This document shows, piece by piece, positions 36,142 through 44,842 of a DNA stretch of 58,026 nt. The position numbers and the translations under genes are program-made. The stretch lies in contig JANWJE010000023.1 of NCBI GenBank assembly GCA_025451995.1, positions 1 to 58,026 on the forward strand. The letters run 5' to 3'. The notes beneath the pieces were generated by a model. That model saw only the letters and a list, made by a program, of their open reading frames with translations. It had not been told where the DNA came from and did not search any database. Origin of the DNA: Parachlamydiaceae bacterium (lineage in GTDB: Bacteria; Chlamydiota; Chlamydiia; Chlamydiales; Parachlamydiaceae). Position 1 is the first letter of the stretch; the number at the start of each line of letters is the position of its first letter.

Positions 36142-36288
36142 AATACCCTATATTCTAGATTATTTTCTCCACAGAATGCGAGCTCAAGTCTTGGGCCATA
36201 TTGCATGTAATATTGCCCAAGACTTGAGCTCGCATTCTGTGGGAAAAGAACTCGAATCTAGGGCATTAGCAGTTTCGAAAGAGGTCTA
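36121..36288. mobile_element. MITE family 1 variant with a strong palindromic core
   Basis: Left end AAGACCTCTTTCAAAACTC and right end GTTTCGAAAGAGGTCTA enclose a long palindrome with CACAGAATGCGAGCTCAAGT in both arms and GGGC(A/C)ATATT near the loop. The core arms share GATTCGAG and TTGGGCAATATT with the element nested at 50585-50757. It fills the gap between the MFS gene and the gene at 36311, and its left end overlaps the MFS start. Confidence 0.75.
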
Positions 36289-36310
36289 AAAATAGAATTT
36301 GCTTAAGTTT

Positions 36311-38020
36311 TCAAATTTCATATTTTTGGGGTTCTACAACACTCGCCTGAATGTGTTTTTTTAAAAAAAGGTAATTGCCCTTTTCCCATAATGGGATGCT
36401 ATCCTCTAGCGATCTTCCTTCCATTTGTTTAGCATGGATCATTCTCTTTCTACCGGGTAGGGTTGGATTTTTTTTATAAACCTCATTCAAAACTAAAAGC
36501 TCCATTGTTGTAGCCCCTCCCGAGCGCGTCTTGGTATCGCACATTAATTCTAAGCTGACAACTTCCTTTGGTGCTTGGTAAGAGAAGGGGACGACGCGCA
36601 AACGAGGAGGCCAATGGGGCTGTTCTTTTATATAGGAGCAAATATCCTTATATTTTTCAAATTTTCCTGTATAAACAAAAAGATGATAATCGATCTCGGG
36701 ATTTTTTTCCGCAAGTTCGATAGATTCTTGAATATAGGCTTTGATCGCCGATTCCTCCGGCTGGCTGCCAAGCATAATAAAGGTCGCCTCATCTTCTGCT
36801 TGAAGTTTATAATCGATGATTTGAGGCCCTTGCAACGTGTCATTTCCGATTGTTTGCCTCTTATCTTGAAACTGAATGACTTCATTTAATAATTTCAATT
36901 CTTCGCCATTTCCCACTTTAAAATGCACTTTTCTTTCCTCTTCGATCTTGAACTCATTGACGGCTTTTATGAATTCGCGACGAACAGGCAACTCTTCAAT
37001 ATCAAGCTCTTTGACTTGCTCTTTCGTCAATCCACATAATTTCTTCCAATCAGTGCCTTCTTCAACTTTTGGGACATATAAAACAATGTAATCTTTGATA
37101 TTATAAATTGTTGATCGCTTTAATGAATTAAAAAAATGTTGTGCAAATTCTGTAGGGAGATCTGTCATATATAGATGCAATTGAACATCCTCATCCTTTG
37201 ACGGCTTAAATAAAACATTATACAGCTTTATCGCCAATAAAATAGAGGGTGTTGCCATCGCTTGCGTACTGACAATTTGCTTGGGCTTGTATTTAATTAA
37301 ATTTCGCACAGTCGAAAGAAAAATAATCGGCCCAAAAATAAAATCCGATAGCCACTGTTTAGATGCAAGACCCTCTTGCTTTTTAACATCCCCTGCTTGC
37401 TGTGCCTTATCCCATTGATCTGTCGCCCAAACGCCCATTTCACCCAAAAAATCATGCATCACATCGATGTCTTGAACGATTTCCATCTTCTTACACCACT
37501 CAATACATTTTTCAGGGCTATTTAATCGCTCATCATTAAAAATATTCATTCCTTTATCCAATTGATTGAAATCGATATCGATACTTAAACTGTCGTTTTC
37601 CACTTCAAACTTGACATATTCCATTAACTTTTCAAATTGCTTCACCATCTCCGCTTCTTTAGCTGATTTATGTCCACCCCCTCCTGAAGAATAGAAATAT
37701 AAATTGGAGATTTTTTTCTCGTTAAATGCTTGGACAATTCTTTCACCAACTAAATCTCGTTGAAATAAAAGGGGTTGGGCAATGGATGCGACTTTGTGAT
37801 CAATGACAAATTCTTTTTTTTCAAAGGTGGTAAAAACCACTTGATTTTCTGTTACTTTCATTGAACGTATCGATTTTTGATCGACCTGGAATGTATCTTT
37901 TAATGAAGCAAAGCAGATTTTTAATGATTCCTTCATTTCTCCATCATTGATGAAGTTTTCTGGGATTTTTGAGCAGTTAAAGAGCGCATTATCTACCCTC
38001 AGGGAGTTTTTTAAAAACAT
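36311..38020 (-). CDS. Putative GT-B fold glycosyltransferase-like protein
   Basis: A 569-residue protein without a signal peptide. Residues 111-120 (SSGGGGHKSA) match the glycine-rich loop of MurG/MGDG synthase-type enzymes, and near the C-terminus DTKTRSGGATTMELLVLNEV resembles the nucleotide-sugar-binding GG-x-x-T-x-x-E motif. FIMLGSQPEESAIKAYIQES starts a second Rossmann-like half. A 100-residue N-terminal domain precedes the loop. The charged insertions (about 130-200, 350-400) are unlike housekeeping MurG. It is divergent from the gene at 38187. It could be a lipid glycosyltransferase or a host-directed effector. Confidence 0.65.
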   Translation of the reverse strand: MFLKNSLRVDNALFNCSKIPENFINDGEMKESLKICFASLKDTFQVDQKSIRSMKVTENQVVFTTFEKKEFVIDHKVASIAQPLLFQRDLVGERIVQAFNEKKISNLYFYSSGGGGHKSAKEAEMVKQFEKLMEYVKFEVENDSLSIDIDFNQLDKGMNIFNDERLNSPEKCIEWCKKMEIVQDIDVMHDFLGEMGVWATDQWDKAQQAGDVKKQEGLASKQWLSDFIFGPIIFLSTVRNLIKYKPKQIVSTQAMATPSILLAIKLYNVLFKPSKDEDVQLHLYMTDLPTEFAQHFFNSLKRSTIYNIKDYIVLYVPKVEEGTDWKKLCGLTKEQVKELDIEELPVRREFIKAVNEFKIEEERKVHFKVGNGEELKLLNEVIQFQDKRQTIGNDTLQGPQIIDYKLQAEDEATFIMLGSQPEESAIKAYIQESIELAEKNPEIDYHLFVYTGKFEKYKDICSYIKEQPHWPPRLRVVPFSYQAPKEVVSLELMCDTKTRSGGATTMELLVLNEVYKKNPTLPGRKRMIHAKQMEGRSLEDSIPLWEKGNYLFLKKHIQASVVEPQKYEI

Positions 38021-38150
38021 AATTTACCTAAATTTTTATGGTATAATAAGCAATGTTAAAACTAAAACATTAATTTTTAATAATTAATTTTTAAATATTT
38101 AGTAAAAACTAATACAAATAGATTTCTTTAAACTTTTAAAACAAACTATT

Positions 38151-38159
38151 TGCTATAAT
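38151..38159 (+). promoter_or_regulatory. Extended -10 promoter element
   Basis: TGCTATAAT (TG at 38151, TATAAT at 38154-38159) lies 28 bases before the ATG at 38187. No good -35 was found at the normal distance, fitting an extended -10 promoter. Confidence 0.5.
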
Positions 38160-38186
38160 TATAACTAGATTTTTTTGGAGGAAATT

Positions 38187-39215
38187 ATGATTAATTCTAC
38201 TTCTCCTATTCAAAAAGATGACGGGAACTTTGAAGCGAGCATCCAGGACTTTAGTAAATGGAAGGGAAGACAAATCATCTATTATAAAGATAAAGAAGGC
38301 CATATAAATGCAAGGCGAAGAACTTATTTCGAATATTTTACTTCTCTATTTCATAAAACGGAACAAACTGAACTATCAAAATTATTCATCGCAAAAATTT
38401 TAAATTCTATAAAGAGTAATTCCTCCTTAAAAACATCAGATGGTAAATCTACCTTAAAACAGTTAATTTTGGACACATTTAAAAAATGTGATTTAAGCGG
38501 AGTAAAACATTTAGACCAATATCAAAAAAATAATTTTTCAACACAAATTGAAAATACAATACGTAAAGATGAAATCATAAATAATTTTAATGAAAAAAAG
38601 ATAATCCAAGATTCAGAGATATGCTTCCTTTTAGAAAACTATGAAGGCGAAGTTCAATGTCACCAAAATCTTAAGAATACAATTGATACCAGAATGGATG
38701 AAATCAATCAAAAAATTGATAATTGGATATTGTTAACACCTGAGGAAGTTAAGATCAGAAAATTGAGTGAAAAAAAAGATATAAATAATGAAGAAGTAAA
38801 TAGCCCCAAGAACATCATGGCAACCTATGAAGACTTATTCTATCAAGCATTTTATAAGGAAGGGAGTCGATATGAAAAAGATGATACTCTTATAGGGCAA
38901 GCAGATTATGTAAAATACGTTGAATGCCGCCAAAAAATATTTTTAGCATTGACGGCTAAAAATGACTGGGAAAAATTAATTGACCAAAAAAATCCTCGCT
39001 TTAAAAATTTAATGAACAAAGTCGTAGAAGCCATGGCGGATAAAGTAGCTCCCTTTAATAGTTCTATGCAAAGAGTATACAATGGAACTAAATTGACGGA
39101 CGATGAAATTAAGATTCTAAAAATTCTAGGCGAAACTGAGAAGATAGCTTCAGGATTAACCCTCTTTTCTAAGCTTGCTATAAACGTTCTACCAAAAATT
39201 CAAAAACTTAAATAG
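38187..39215 (+). CDS. Unknown charged protein
   Basis: A 342-residue Lys/Glu/Asn-rich, mostly helical protein with no recognised domain. ATG 38187 is chosen because GGAGG (38177-38181) stands directly before it; a TTG at 38175 would place this site inside the gene. There is no signal peptide and no membrane segment. It is divergent from the GT-B-like gene, with the intergenic region containing a good -10 box. A secreted effector is possible but unsupported by any motif. Confidence 0.7.
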   Translation: MINSTSPIQKDDGNFEASIQDFSKWKGRQIIYYKDKEGHINARRRTYFEYFTSLFHKTEQTELSKLFIAKILNSIKSNSSLKTSDGKSTLKQLILDTFKKCDLSGVKHLDQYQKNNFSTQIENTIRKDEIINNFNEKKIIQDSEICFLLENYEGEVQCHQNLKNTIDTRMDEINQKIDNWILLTPEEVKIRKLSEKKDINNEEVNSPKNIMATYEDLFYQAFYKEGSRYEKDDTLIGQADYVKYVECRQKIFLALTAKNDWEKLIDQKNPRFKNLMNKVVEAMADKVAPFNSSMQRVYNGTKLTDDEIKILKILGETEKIASGLTLFSKLAINVLPKIQKLK

Positions 39216-39300
39216 CCATCTAATTCCTTTACTTTAATGCTTTTTTTTATTAAGAGTGAACTTTCTAGGGTTAATTTTTAGACCATGTGGAGATTCACAA

Positions 39301-39693
39301 ATGAAACCTTTCCTATTTTTTTTATTTTTAGCATCAATCTGTGTGCAAGGTGTTTCTGTCGCACAAGATTTTTCCATGAATATTGCCTCCGGCAGCTATC
39401 CGTCAAATGGGTATCCTATAGCAACATATGACTCCCCGGATTACTACTACAATGCCACTTATGATTATGGAAATCTGCAGGGCGGGTATCGAGGAGAGGG
39501 AGGCATTCTTCAATTTGGTAGAAGCTACAATAACGCAGAAAATTTTTCTTCAGGCGTTTCCTCTTATCAAGGGACAAGCACAGGACCTGGGCCCAATGGC
39601 GGATATCCCGGAACACCCAGGGGTAATTACACGACAAAATATGTAAATCCCTCGATTTACCCAAATTCTTATCTCGCGCTGCCGGCTAGATAA
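39301..39693 (+). CDS. Small secreted Gly/Tyr/Ser/Asn-rich protein
   Basis: A 130-residue protein with a signal peptide (MKPFLFFLFLASICVQGVSVAQ) and a low-complexity mature part rich in Gly, Tyr, Asn and Pro (YYYNATYDYGNLQGGYRGEG). The ATG follows GTGGAGATTCACAA. No Cys remains after the signal peptide, so it is unlike the two Cys-containing precursors downstream. It is separated from them by a hairpin and about 130 bases. Function unknown; possibly structural or adhesive. Confidence 0.7.
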   Translation: MKPFLFFLFLASICVQGVSVAQDFSMNIASGSYPSNGYPIATYDSPDYYYNATYDYGNLQGGYRGEGGILQFGRSYNNAENFSSGVSSYQGTSTGPGPNGGYPGTPRGNYTTKYVNPSIYPNSYLALPAR

Positions 39694-39717
39694 GAACCTG
39701 TTCAGAATCTCAGGTTC
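39694..39717. repeat. Hairpin repeat directly after a stop codon
   Basis: GAACCTG (39694-39700) and CAGGTTC (39711-39717) form a stem immediately after the TAA of the preceding gene. The sequence TAAGAACCTGTTCA also follows the murA stop (28872-28896 on the minus strand). Confidence 0.55.
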
Positions 39718-39822
39718 TAAGAGATTAACACTAGACAAAAAATTATTTATACTTTTATGTTCAAAACGAATTCAACAAATCGTTTGATACGTTGAGAAAT
39801 ACACAAACAATTGGAGGGTATT

Positions 39823-40365
39823 ATGGATAATAAAAAAAATCTAGCTAAAAAAGCTTTAGCGGCACTCGTTTTAGCTGCAAGTTTACCAGTTGCCGGTCAA
39901 GCGGCTGCTTTTGAATCAGAAGGAACTTTTTTAGCTGGCGGCGGCTGCCCAGGCAACAATGGCGGTGGATATAACAAAGGCAAGGGTGCTGGAAACAGTG
40001 GATACGGAAATGGCGGCGGCTCATGCGGTGCTGCTACAAGCTCCGATTCTTCTTCTAATGGAACTATGAGCTCTTATGGATCGGGAAGCAGCAATTATGA
40101 CACAACAGGCCAAACCGGTGCTGGGTATGGTTCTTCAGGCTCTAATGGCGCAACTAGCCCATATAGCAGCTCGCGTCAAAGCACCAATAATTCTTCTAGC
40201 ACATACAATAGCGGAAGTCCAAGCAGTATGAATGGCGGTTATGGATCAAGCGGAAGCAGTAATAACAGTGCTTCACCTTCAAGCAAATCTGCATATGATA
40301 ACAATGCAGACATGGACACTGTTCCAAGCAATCCATCAACACAAAAAACATATTGGAATCGATAA
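39823..40365 (+). CDS. Candidate secreted RiPP precursor 1 (Gly/Ser/Asn-rich, two Cys)
   Basis: A 180-residue protein whose N-terminus (MDNKKNLAKKALAALVLAAS) is a signal peptide closely similar to that of the next gene, so the two are paralogues. After EGTFLAGGGCPG (Cys42) comes a low-complexity Gly/Ser/Asn region with a second Cys68 (GGGSCG). ATG 39823 follows a GGAGG site. The DUF692 enzyme two genes downstream modifies Cys-containing secreted precursors in known systems. Unlike classic bufferins (DUF2282), the mature part is long and poor in Cys. A copper- or metal-related role is inferred only. Confidence 0.7.
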   Translation: MDNKKNLAKKALAALVLAASLPVAGQAAAFESEGTFLAGGGCPGNNGGGYNKGKGAGNSGYGNGGGSCGAATSSDSSSNGTMSSYGSGSSNYDTTGQTGAGYGSSGSNGATSPYSSSRQSTNNSSSTYNSGSPSSMNGGYGSSGSSNNSASPSSKSAYDNNADMDTVPSNPSTQKTYWNR

Positions 40366-40382
40366 TTTAAAGGTGTAATCAA

Positions 40383-40781
40383 ATGGAAAACAAAAAGGAC
40401 TTAGCGAAGATAGCATTAACGGCTTTAATCCTCGCCTCCGCCATTCCTGCGAATGGCCAAGCCGATATTGGAGAAACTGGAACATTTCTAGTCGCCGGTT
40501 GCCCAGCGCATGGCTGTCCAGCCAAAAACGAGGGCAATAGGAATCAACAACCGGTTGATCGTTCTTACCTTTCTCCAAATGACCAAAATGGACAGAGCAC
40601 AATGACAGAAGCCCAGCTTATGAGTATGCTCAATCCGCAAGGAAGGGCAATCTATACAAGTTTAGATGCCGAAGGAAAAGGATTAGCAATCCAATTAGCT
40701 AGTCAAGAAAACTATCGGGATAAAAACATGGCAGTCAAGGAAGCTCAAAAGCGTGTTAATGAAAGAAAAAACAATCGTTAA
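40383..40781 (+). CDS. Candidate secreted RiPP precursor 2 (CPAHGCPAK motif)
   Basis: A 132-residue paralogue of the preceding precursor in its first 38 residues (signal peptide MENKKDLAKIALTALILASA, then GETGTFLVAGCP). The only cysteines are Cys40 and Cys45 in GCPAHGCPAK, a compact site where an MNIO enzyme could act. The rest is hydrophilic, with a C-terminal helical half (MTEAQLMSMLNPQGRAIYTS and a Lys/Arg-rich end) that could be the partner-recognition part. It lies 17 bases after precursor 1 and 135 bases before the DUF692 gene. Assignment as RiPP precursor is from context. Confidence 0.72.
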   Translation: MENKKDLAKIALTALILASAIPANGQADIGETGTFLVAGCPAHGCPAKNEGNRNQQPVDRSYLSPNDQNGQSTMTEAQLMSMLNPQGRAIYTSLDAEGKGLAIQLASQENYRDKNMAVKEAQKRVNERKNNR

Positions 40782-40916
40782 TCCTTTTTCATAGGATTAC
40801 ACCAATGATGCGTGCCATCTATGAAAGATGGGCGCATCTTCAAAAAACCTCTAAAGTATTGCTAGACATTTTAAAGAAATTTCCTAATATTCTCTCAGAG
40901 AAAATGAGGTTGATGA

Positions 40917-41777
40917 ATGAGCAAAAAAAACTTCCCCAATTTGGGAATTGGCATCGGTCTTAGGGTTCCCCATTATGACGACATTTTTCGCCTTCAGCCA
41001 AATATTGATTGGTTCGAAATCATTAGCGAAAATTTTATGATTGAAGGGGGAAAACCTATTGCTTATCTAGAAAAAATATTGGAAAAATATCCGGTCGTCC
41101 AACATGGCGTTTCTCTTGCGATTGGAAGCCCGTCCCCTCTCGATTTTGATTATTTAAAAAAACTAAAGGCTTTAACAAAAAAAACTAAAACTCCCTGGGT
41201 ATCCGATCATCTGTGTTGGGGGCAGACCCCGGGTTCTCATTATCATGATTTATTACCCCTTCCCTACACCCAAGAAGTTATCAATTATGTTTCTGAGCGA
41301 GCGAGAATCGTGCAGGATTATCTTGAATTGCCTTTCGCTTTAGAAAATCTATCCTCTTATGTTGCATTTAAGCAAGATCAAATGCCGGAATGGGAATTTT
41401 ACAGCGCTGTTGTCGACCGTGCAAATATTTACATGATGTTGGATGTCAATAATATTTATGTGTCGAGTAGAAACCATGGCTTTGATCCAAAAGAATATTA
41501 TCAAAATATTCCTCTTGATAAAGTCATTCAAATTCATTTAGCGGGACATTCTGATTTTGGAACGTATGTTTTAGATACGCATGATCACCCTGTCCGAAAT
41601 GAGGTATGGGAACTTTATGCAGAGATCTATCCTTTAACAGGCGGAGTTTCAACGTTGCTCGAATGGGATGACAATCTCTTGTCTTTAGAAGAAACTTGGG
41701 CAGAAGCATTAAAAGCAAAACAATTTCAGCAAGGAATTCATGAAAAACATTCAATCCCAGCCATCACTTATGTCTGA
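40917..41777 (+). CDS. DUF692 multinuclear iron oxygenase (MNIO; BufB/HvfB-like)
   Basis: A TIM-barrel enzyme of the MbnB/TglH/BufB family, which uses two or three iron ions to modify cysteines of peptide precursors. Family motifs are clear over 286 residues: LGIGIGLRVPHYDD, VQHGVSLAIGSPSPLD, WVSDHLCWG, HYHDLLPLPYTQEV, LPFALENLSSYV, MMLDVNNIYVSSRNHGFDP, IHLAGH, DTHDHPV and LLEWDD, containing the metal-binding His, Asp and Glu residues. It overlaps the DUF2063 gene by 38 bases, the standard partner arrangement. The two preceding small secreted proteins are its likely substrates. Confidence 0.95.
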   Translation: MSKKNFPNLGIGIGLRVPHYDDIFRLQPNIDWFEIISENFMIEGGKPIAYLEKILEKYPVVQHGVSLAIGSPSPLDFDYLKKLKALTKKTKTPWVSDHLCWGQTPGSHYHDLLPLPYTQEVINYVSERARIVQDYLELPFALENLSSYVAFKQDQMPEWEFYSAVVDRANIYMMLDVNNIYVSSRNHGFDPKEYYQNIPLDKVIQIHLAGHSDFGTYVLDTHDHPVRNEVWELYAEIYPLTGGVSTLLEWDDNLLSLEETWAEALKAKQFQQGIHEKHSIPAITYV

Positions 41778-42693
41778 CTTATCGTTAAGTAATAGCACTA
41801 TCCCCCCTTCGCAATTAAAACTTACGCAGGAATGGTTTGCAAGCATCATCACTGCACAAATGGCAAAAGGCAATAAAATAAAATCGCGAAGTCCCCACGG
41901 TTATTTGATCGCCGAGGAATCCGCTCGCTATGTTGTTCCCAGCCCCACTCTTCAACCTCATGAAAGAATGCAAATATACAACCAACAATATTGGTGGAGA
42001 TTGCTAAACCTGTTACATGATAACTTTCCCTTGGTCGCTCGATTGTTCGGCAGGTCTGCTTTTAACGAAAAAATAAGCATTCCTTATCTATTGAAATACC
42101 CGCCAAATCATTGGTCCATCAATTTATTGGGTAAAAGATTGCCAAAATGGATAGAAGAATCTTACCAAGATCGAGATCGCTCTTTAGTTTTAAACGCCTC
42201 CTTGCTTGATTGGGCATTTTTGGCAAGCATAGTCACTAAAGAGTATCCACCACTCAATATCAGCGAAATCATTAAAGAGGATCCAAACAAATTGGTCACT
42301 ACGCCTTTTTATCTTCAACCTCACATCGCTTTTTTTAGTTGGGAATATGATTTATTCAGTTTTAGAAAAAATTGTTTAAAGGAAAGTATAGACTATTGGC
42401 TAGAGCATCGCTTCCCATTGCTACCTAAAGGCAAAACATATTATTTTATTTTATTTAGAAATGCGAGTTATAATCTTTCATGGAAAGAGCTCACTTTGGG
42501 TGAATATGTTTTATTGCAGAGATTCAAGCAAGGCTCCAGCATGAATGAAGCCTGTGAATTTATTGAAACTCAAGACCCTAAAATTTATAGTGAGGTGACT
42601 GAAAATTTAGAGAAGTGGCTGCAACAATGGACGCAAGCGGGCTGGCTAACAATGATGCCAAATGAAGAAACCGAATATGAATTAGAAACATAA
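41740..42693 (+). CDS. DUF2063 protein, MNIO partner (BufC/HvfC-like)
   Basis: A 317-residue protein of the DUF2063 family, which binds the precursor and presents it to the DUF692 enzyme. The N-terminal DUF2063 part is visible as LKLTQEWFASIITAQMAKG, ERMQIYNQQYWWRLLNLLHDNFPLVARLFG and FNEKISIPYLLKYPPNHWSI. The C-terminal half is a winged-helix-like region (SWKELTLGEYVLLQRFKQG ... WLQQWTQAGWL). A second possible start is ATG 41770. It overlaps the DUF692 gene, and the pgeF-like gene follows with one base between, so all three are co-translated. Confidence 0.92.
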   Translation: MKNIQSQPSLMSDLSLSNSTIPPSQLKLTQEWFASIITAQMAKGNKIKSRSPHGYLIAEESARYVVPSPTLQPHERMQIYNQQYWWRLLNLLHDNFPLVARLFGRSAFNEKISIPYLLKYPPNHWSINLLGKRLPKWIEESYQDRDRSLVLNASLLDWAFLASIVTKEYPPLNISEIIKEDPNKLVTTPFYLQPHIAFFSWEYDLFSFRKNCLKESIDYWLEHRFPLLPKGKTYYFILFRNASYNLSWKELTLGEYVLLQRFKQGSSMNEACEFIETQDPKIYSEVTENLEKWLQQWTQAGWLTMMPNEETEYELET

Positions 42694-42694
42694 G

Positions 42695-43468
42695 ATGCAG
42701 CGATTTAAATTTAATGAAATTGAATGGTTAGAATTTGATCTACTCAATGAAATCCCAAAATTACAGCATGCGGTTTTCTTAAGGCATGGAGGGACAAGCG
42801 AAGGGGCCTTTTCAACCCTTAATACCGATGCACATGGAGGAGACAACCCACAACATGTCAAAGAAAATATCGAAAGGATCAAAGGGCAACTTAAACACCA
42901 TGTCCCAGAATGGCAACAGTTGGTCGTTGGAAAAGCCAATCATGGAATTTCCCATGCTTTAGTCGATGAACACTCGCAGGGCGAAATAATAGGTGTCGAT
43001 GGATTGCTCACTAAACAGCCCGGCGTGACATTAATGATGCGGCATGCAGATTGCCAAGTCGCCCTTTTCTATGACACCAAAACTGATGCTATCGCAAACG
43101 TTCATGCAGGCTGGAGGGGTAGTGTTGCGAATATTTATGGCGAAACAGTCCAATGGATGAAGCGATCATTTGGATCGCATCCTTCAGATTTGCTCGTTTG
43201 CATTTCTCCGAGCTTGGGACCAGACGATGCTGAATTTATTAATTATCAAACAGAACTCCCGGAGGAGTTTTGGCATTTCCAGTCGACGCCAACCTACTTT
43301 GATTTTTGGTCTATTAGCGAATTTCAACTTCAAAATGCAGGGGTTCTTCCCCATCATATTGAAATTGCCGGATTGAGCACATTTTCAAATTCTTATGATT
43401 TTTTTTCATATCGAAGAGATAAAATCACCGGCCGGCATGCCACCTGCATTACTTTGAGGGAGTACTAG
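42695..43468 (+). CDS. pgeF: PgeF/YfiH-family (Cu-oxidase_4, laccase-domain) protein
   Basis: A 257-residue protein of the YfiH/LACC1 family, variously described as multicopper-type oxidase, purine nucleoside phosphorylase and a peptidoglycan-editing enzyme (PgeF). The metal ligands of the family are visible: His83 in KANHG, Cys120 in RHADC and His137 in VHAGWRG. Start ATG 42695 stands one base after the stop of the DUF2063 gene, so it is part of the same transcript. Whether it takes part in the peptide system or merely lies in the operon is open. Its end overlaps the convergent ATPase gene by 20 bases. Confidence 0.93.
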   Translation: MQRFKFNEIEWLEFDLLNEIPKLQHAVFLRHGGTSEGAFSTLNTDAHGGDNPQHVKENIERIKGQLKHHVPEWQQLVVGKANHGISHALVDEHSQGEIIGVDGLLTKQPGVTLMMRHADCQVALFYDTKTDAIANVHAGWRGSVANIYGETVQWMKRSFGSHPSDLLVCISPSLGPDDAEFINYQTELPEEFWHFQSTPTYFDFWSISEFQLQNAGVLPHHIEIAGLSTFSNSYDFFSYRRDKITGRHATCITLREY

Positions 43469-44675
43469 TCACAGCCCATTTCCATACTGGAAAAATATGA
43501 ATTGAAACAATTTTATCGTTAATTTTAAGTTCAATATTCTCTTCTTGATGTTCAGTCAAGATAACTCCCCTCTCAAGATTATAACTTTGAAGTGCTTCCA
43601 TTAGGCCTGCGATTTCTCTTTCACGAGTCGTTGGATTATAAAGTTCTGTACAAACTTGATAGGCTTCACTGATAGCACCCTGTCTTCGAACAATAAAATC
43701 GCATTCTCGTTCTTCCTTGTGAAAGTAAATTTCTCCACCGCGTCGGCGCAATTCGATATAAACGAGATTTTCCAAAAAGCGGCCTTTATCTTCCGTTGAC
43801 CTAAACCCCAAAGCTTTGGCCATTGCATGGTCGACAAAGTAGCATTTTTTATTGTGATGTTGTTGTTTCGCGAGTGAATGACTAAATCGCGTAACTGTAT
43901 AGCAAAGATAGCTCATTGATAAAAAATAGCAATAATCGGAAATCGTTGTCGCGCTTCCAAGTCCAATCATTTTTGCCAACCCACTATAACTAAATTCTTT
44001 TCCCACATTGCTAGAAAGATAATAAACGAGTTCTTTTATCGGACGGTCATTTGTGAGCTTGTAACGACTGATAATGTCTCTATAAAGAACACTTTCGTAA
44101 AGAGTTTGCAACAAAACAACATCTTGAGAATTGAAGTAACTTGGAATACCACCCGAATAAAAATAAGAAGCAAAAGCTTTCGCATAAAGTCCTCTTTCCT
44201 CAGTGGTAATTGGGAAATCGATGTTTGGTAATACATGACGAACGACCTCGCAAAATGAATAGGGATAAAGTTCTATTTGTATATAGCGTCCTGTAAGGCG
44301 AGTTCCCAGCTCTTGGCTAAACAATGTTGCATTAGACCCTGTGATATAGATTTTGTTACCTTGATCATGAAGACGGCGAACAAAGGTCTCCCATCCTTCT
44401 ATATTTTGGATTTCATCAAAATAAAAAATTTTCTGAATTCCATATAACTCTATAAATAATTCTAATAATTTTTGAAAATCTTTAAGTTCAAAATGGATCA
44501 ATCGATCATCATCAAAATTAAAATAATAATCTGATTGAGGCGCTGACTCCCTCAATTGTTGTAAAAGGGTAGATTTTCCAACACGGCGCAATCCTGTAAT
44601 GACTACAATTTCATCTCTTTCCGATAAAGAATAAACCTTTTCGTATGCATCTCGATTGACAAAATTTTTTGGCAA
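43449..44675 (-). CDS. AAA ATPase with DUF4143 domain
   Basis: A 408-residue ATPase of a widespread family of unknown function. Walker A is GLRRVGKSTLLQQL (about 28-41), Walker B is IFYFDEIQN (about 83-91), and SNATLFSQELGTRLTGRYIQIELYPYSF the sensor region (about 113-140). The C-terminal DUF4143 region (about 190-390) ends in a nuclease-like fold with YIELRRRGGEIYFHKEERECDFIVRR. Such genes are common in bacterial accessory DNA and may derive from archaeal-type ATPases. It faces the pgeF-like gene. Confidence 0.9.
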   Translation of the reverse strand: MPKNFVNRDAYEKVYSLSERDEIVVITGLRRVGKSTLLQQLRESAPQSDYYFNFDDDRLIHFELKDFQKLLELFIELYGIQKIFYFDEIQNIEGWETFVRRLHDQGNKIYITGSNATLFSQELGTRLTGRYIQIELYPYSFCEVVRHVLPNIDFPITTEERGLYAKAFASYFYSGGIPSYFNSQDVVLLQTLYESVLYRDIISRYKLTNDRPIKELVYYLSSNVGKEFSYSGLAKMIGLGSATTISDYCYFLSMSYLCYTVTRFSHSLAKQQHHNKKCYFVDHAMAKALGFRSTEDKGRFLENLVYIELRRRGGEIYFHKEERECDFIVRRQGAISEAYQVCTELYNPTTREREIAGLMEALQSYNLERGVILTEHQEENIELKINDKIVSIHIFPVWKWAVTSTPSK

Positions 44676-44842
44676 CTTAATTGCATGCTGCTCTTTAAGA
44701 ACCTGTTTGATTTCTTCAAAAAGAAAAGAGATTGGATAAAAACAATTTCTTTAGAGGACTTAGAGGATAGGACTAAGTACGTACAATTAAAAACTGAATT
44801 TTTGGGTCATGTAGAACGTTAAGTCAAATTTAAAAACAAAAT

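Noticed and set aside
39301-39693. Third RiPP precursor
   Set aside because: The mature part has no Cys, and the signal peptide does not resemble those of the two adjacent candidate precursors.
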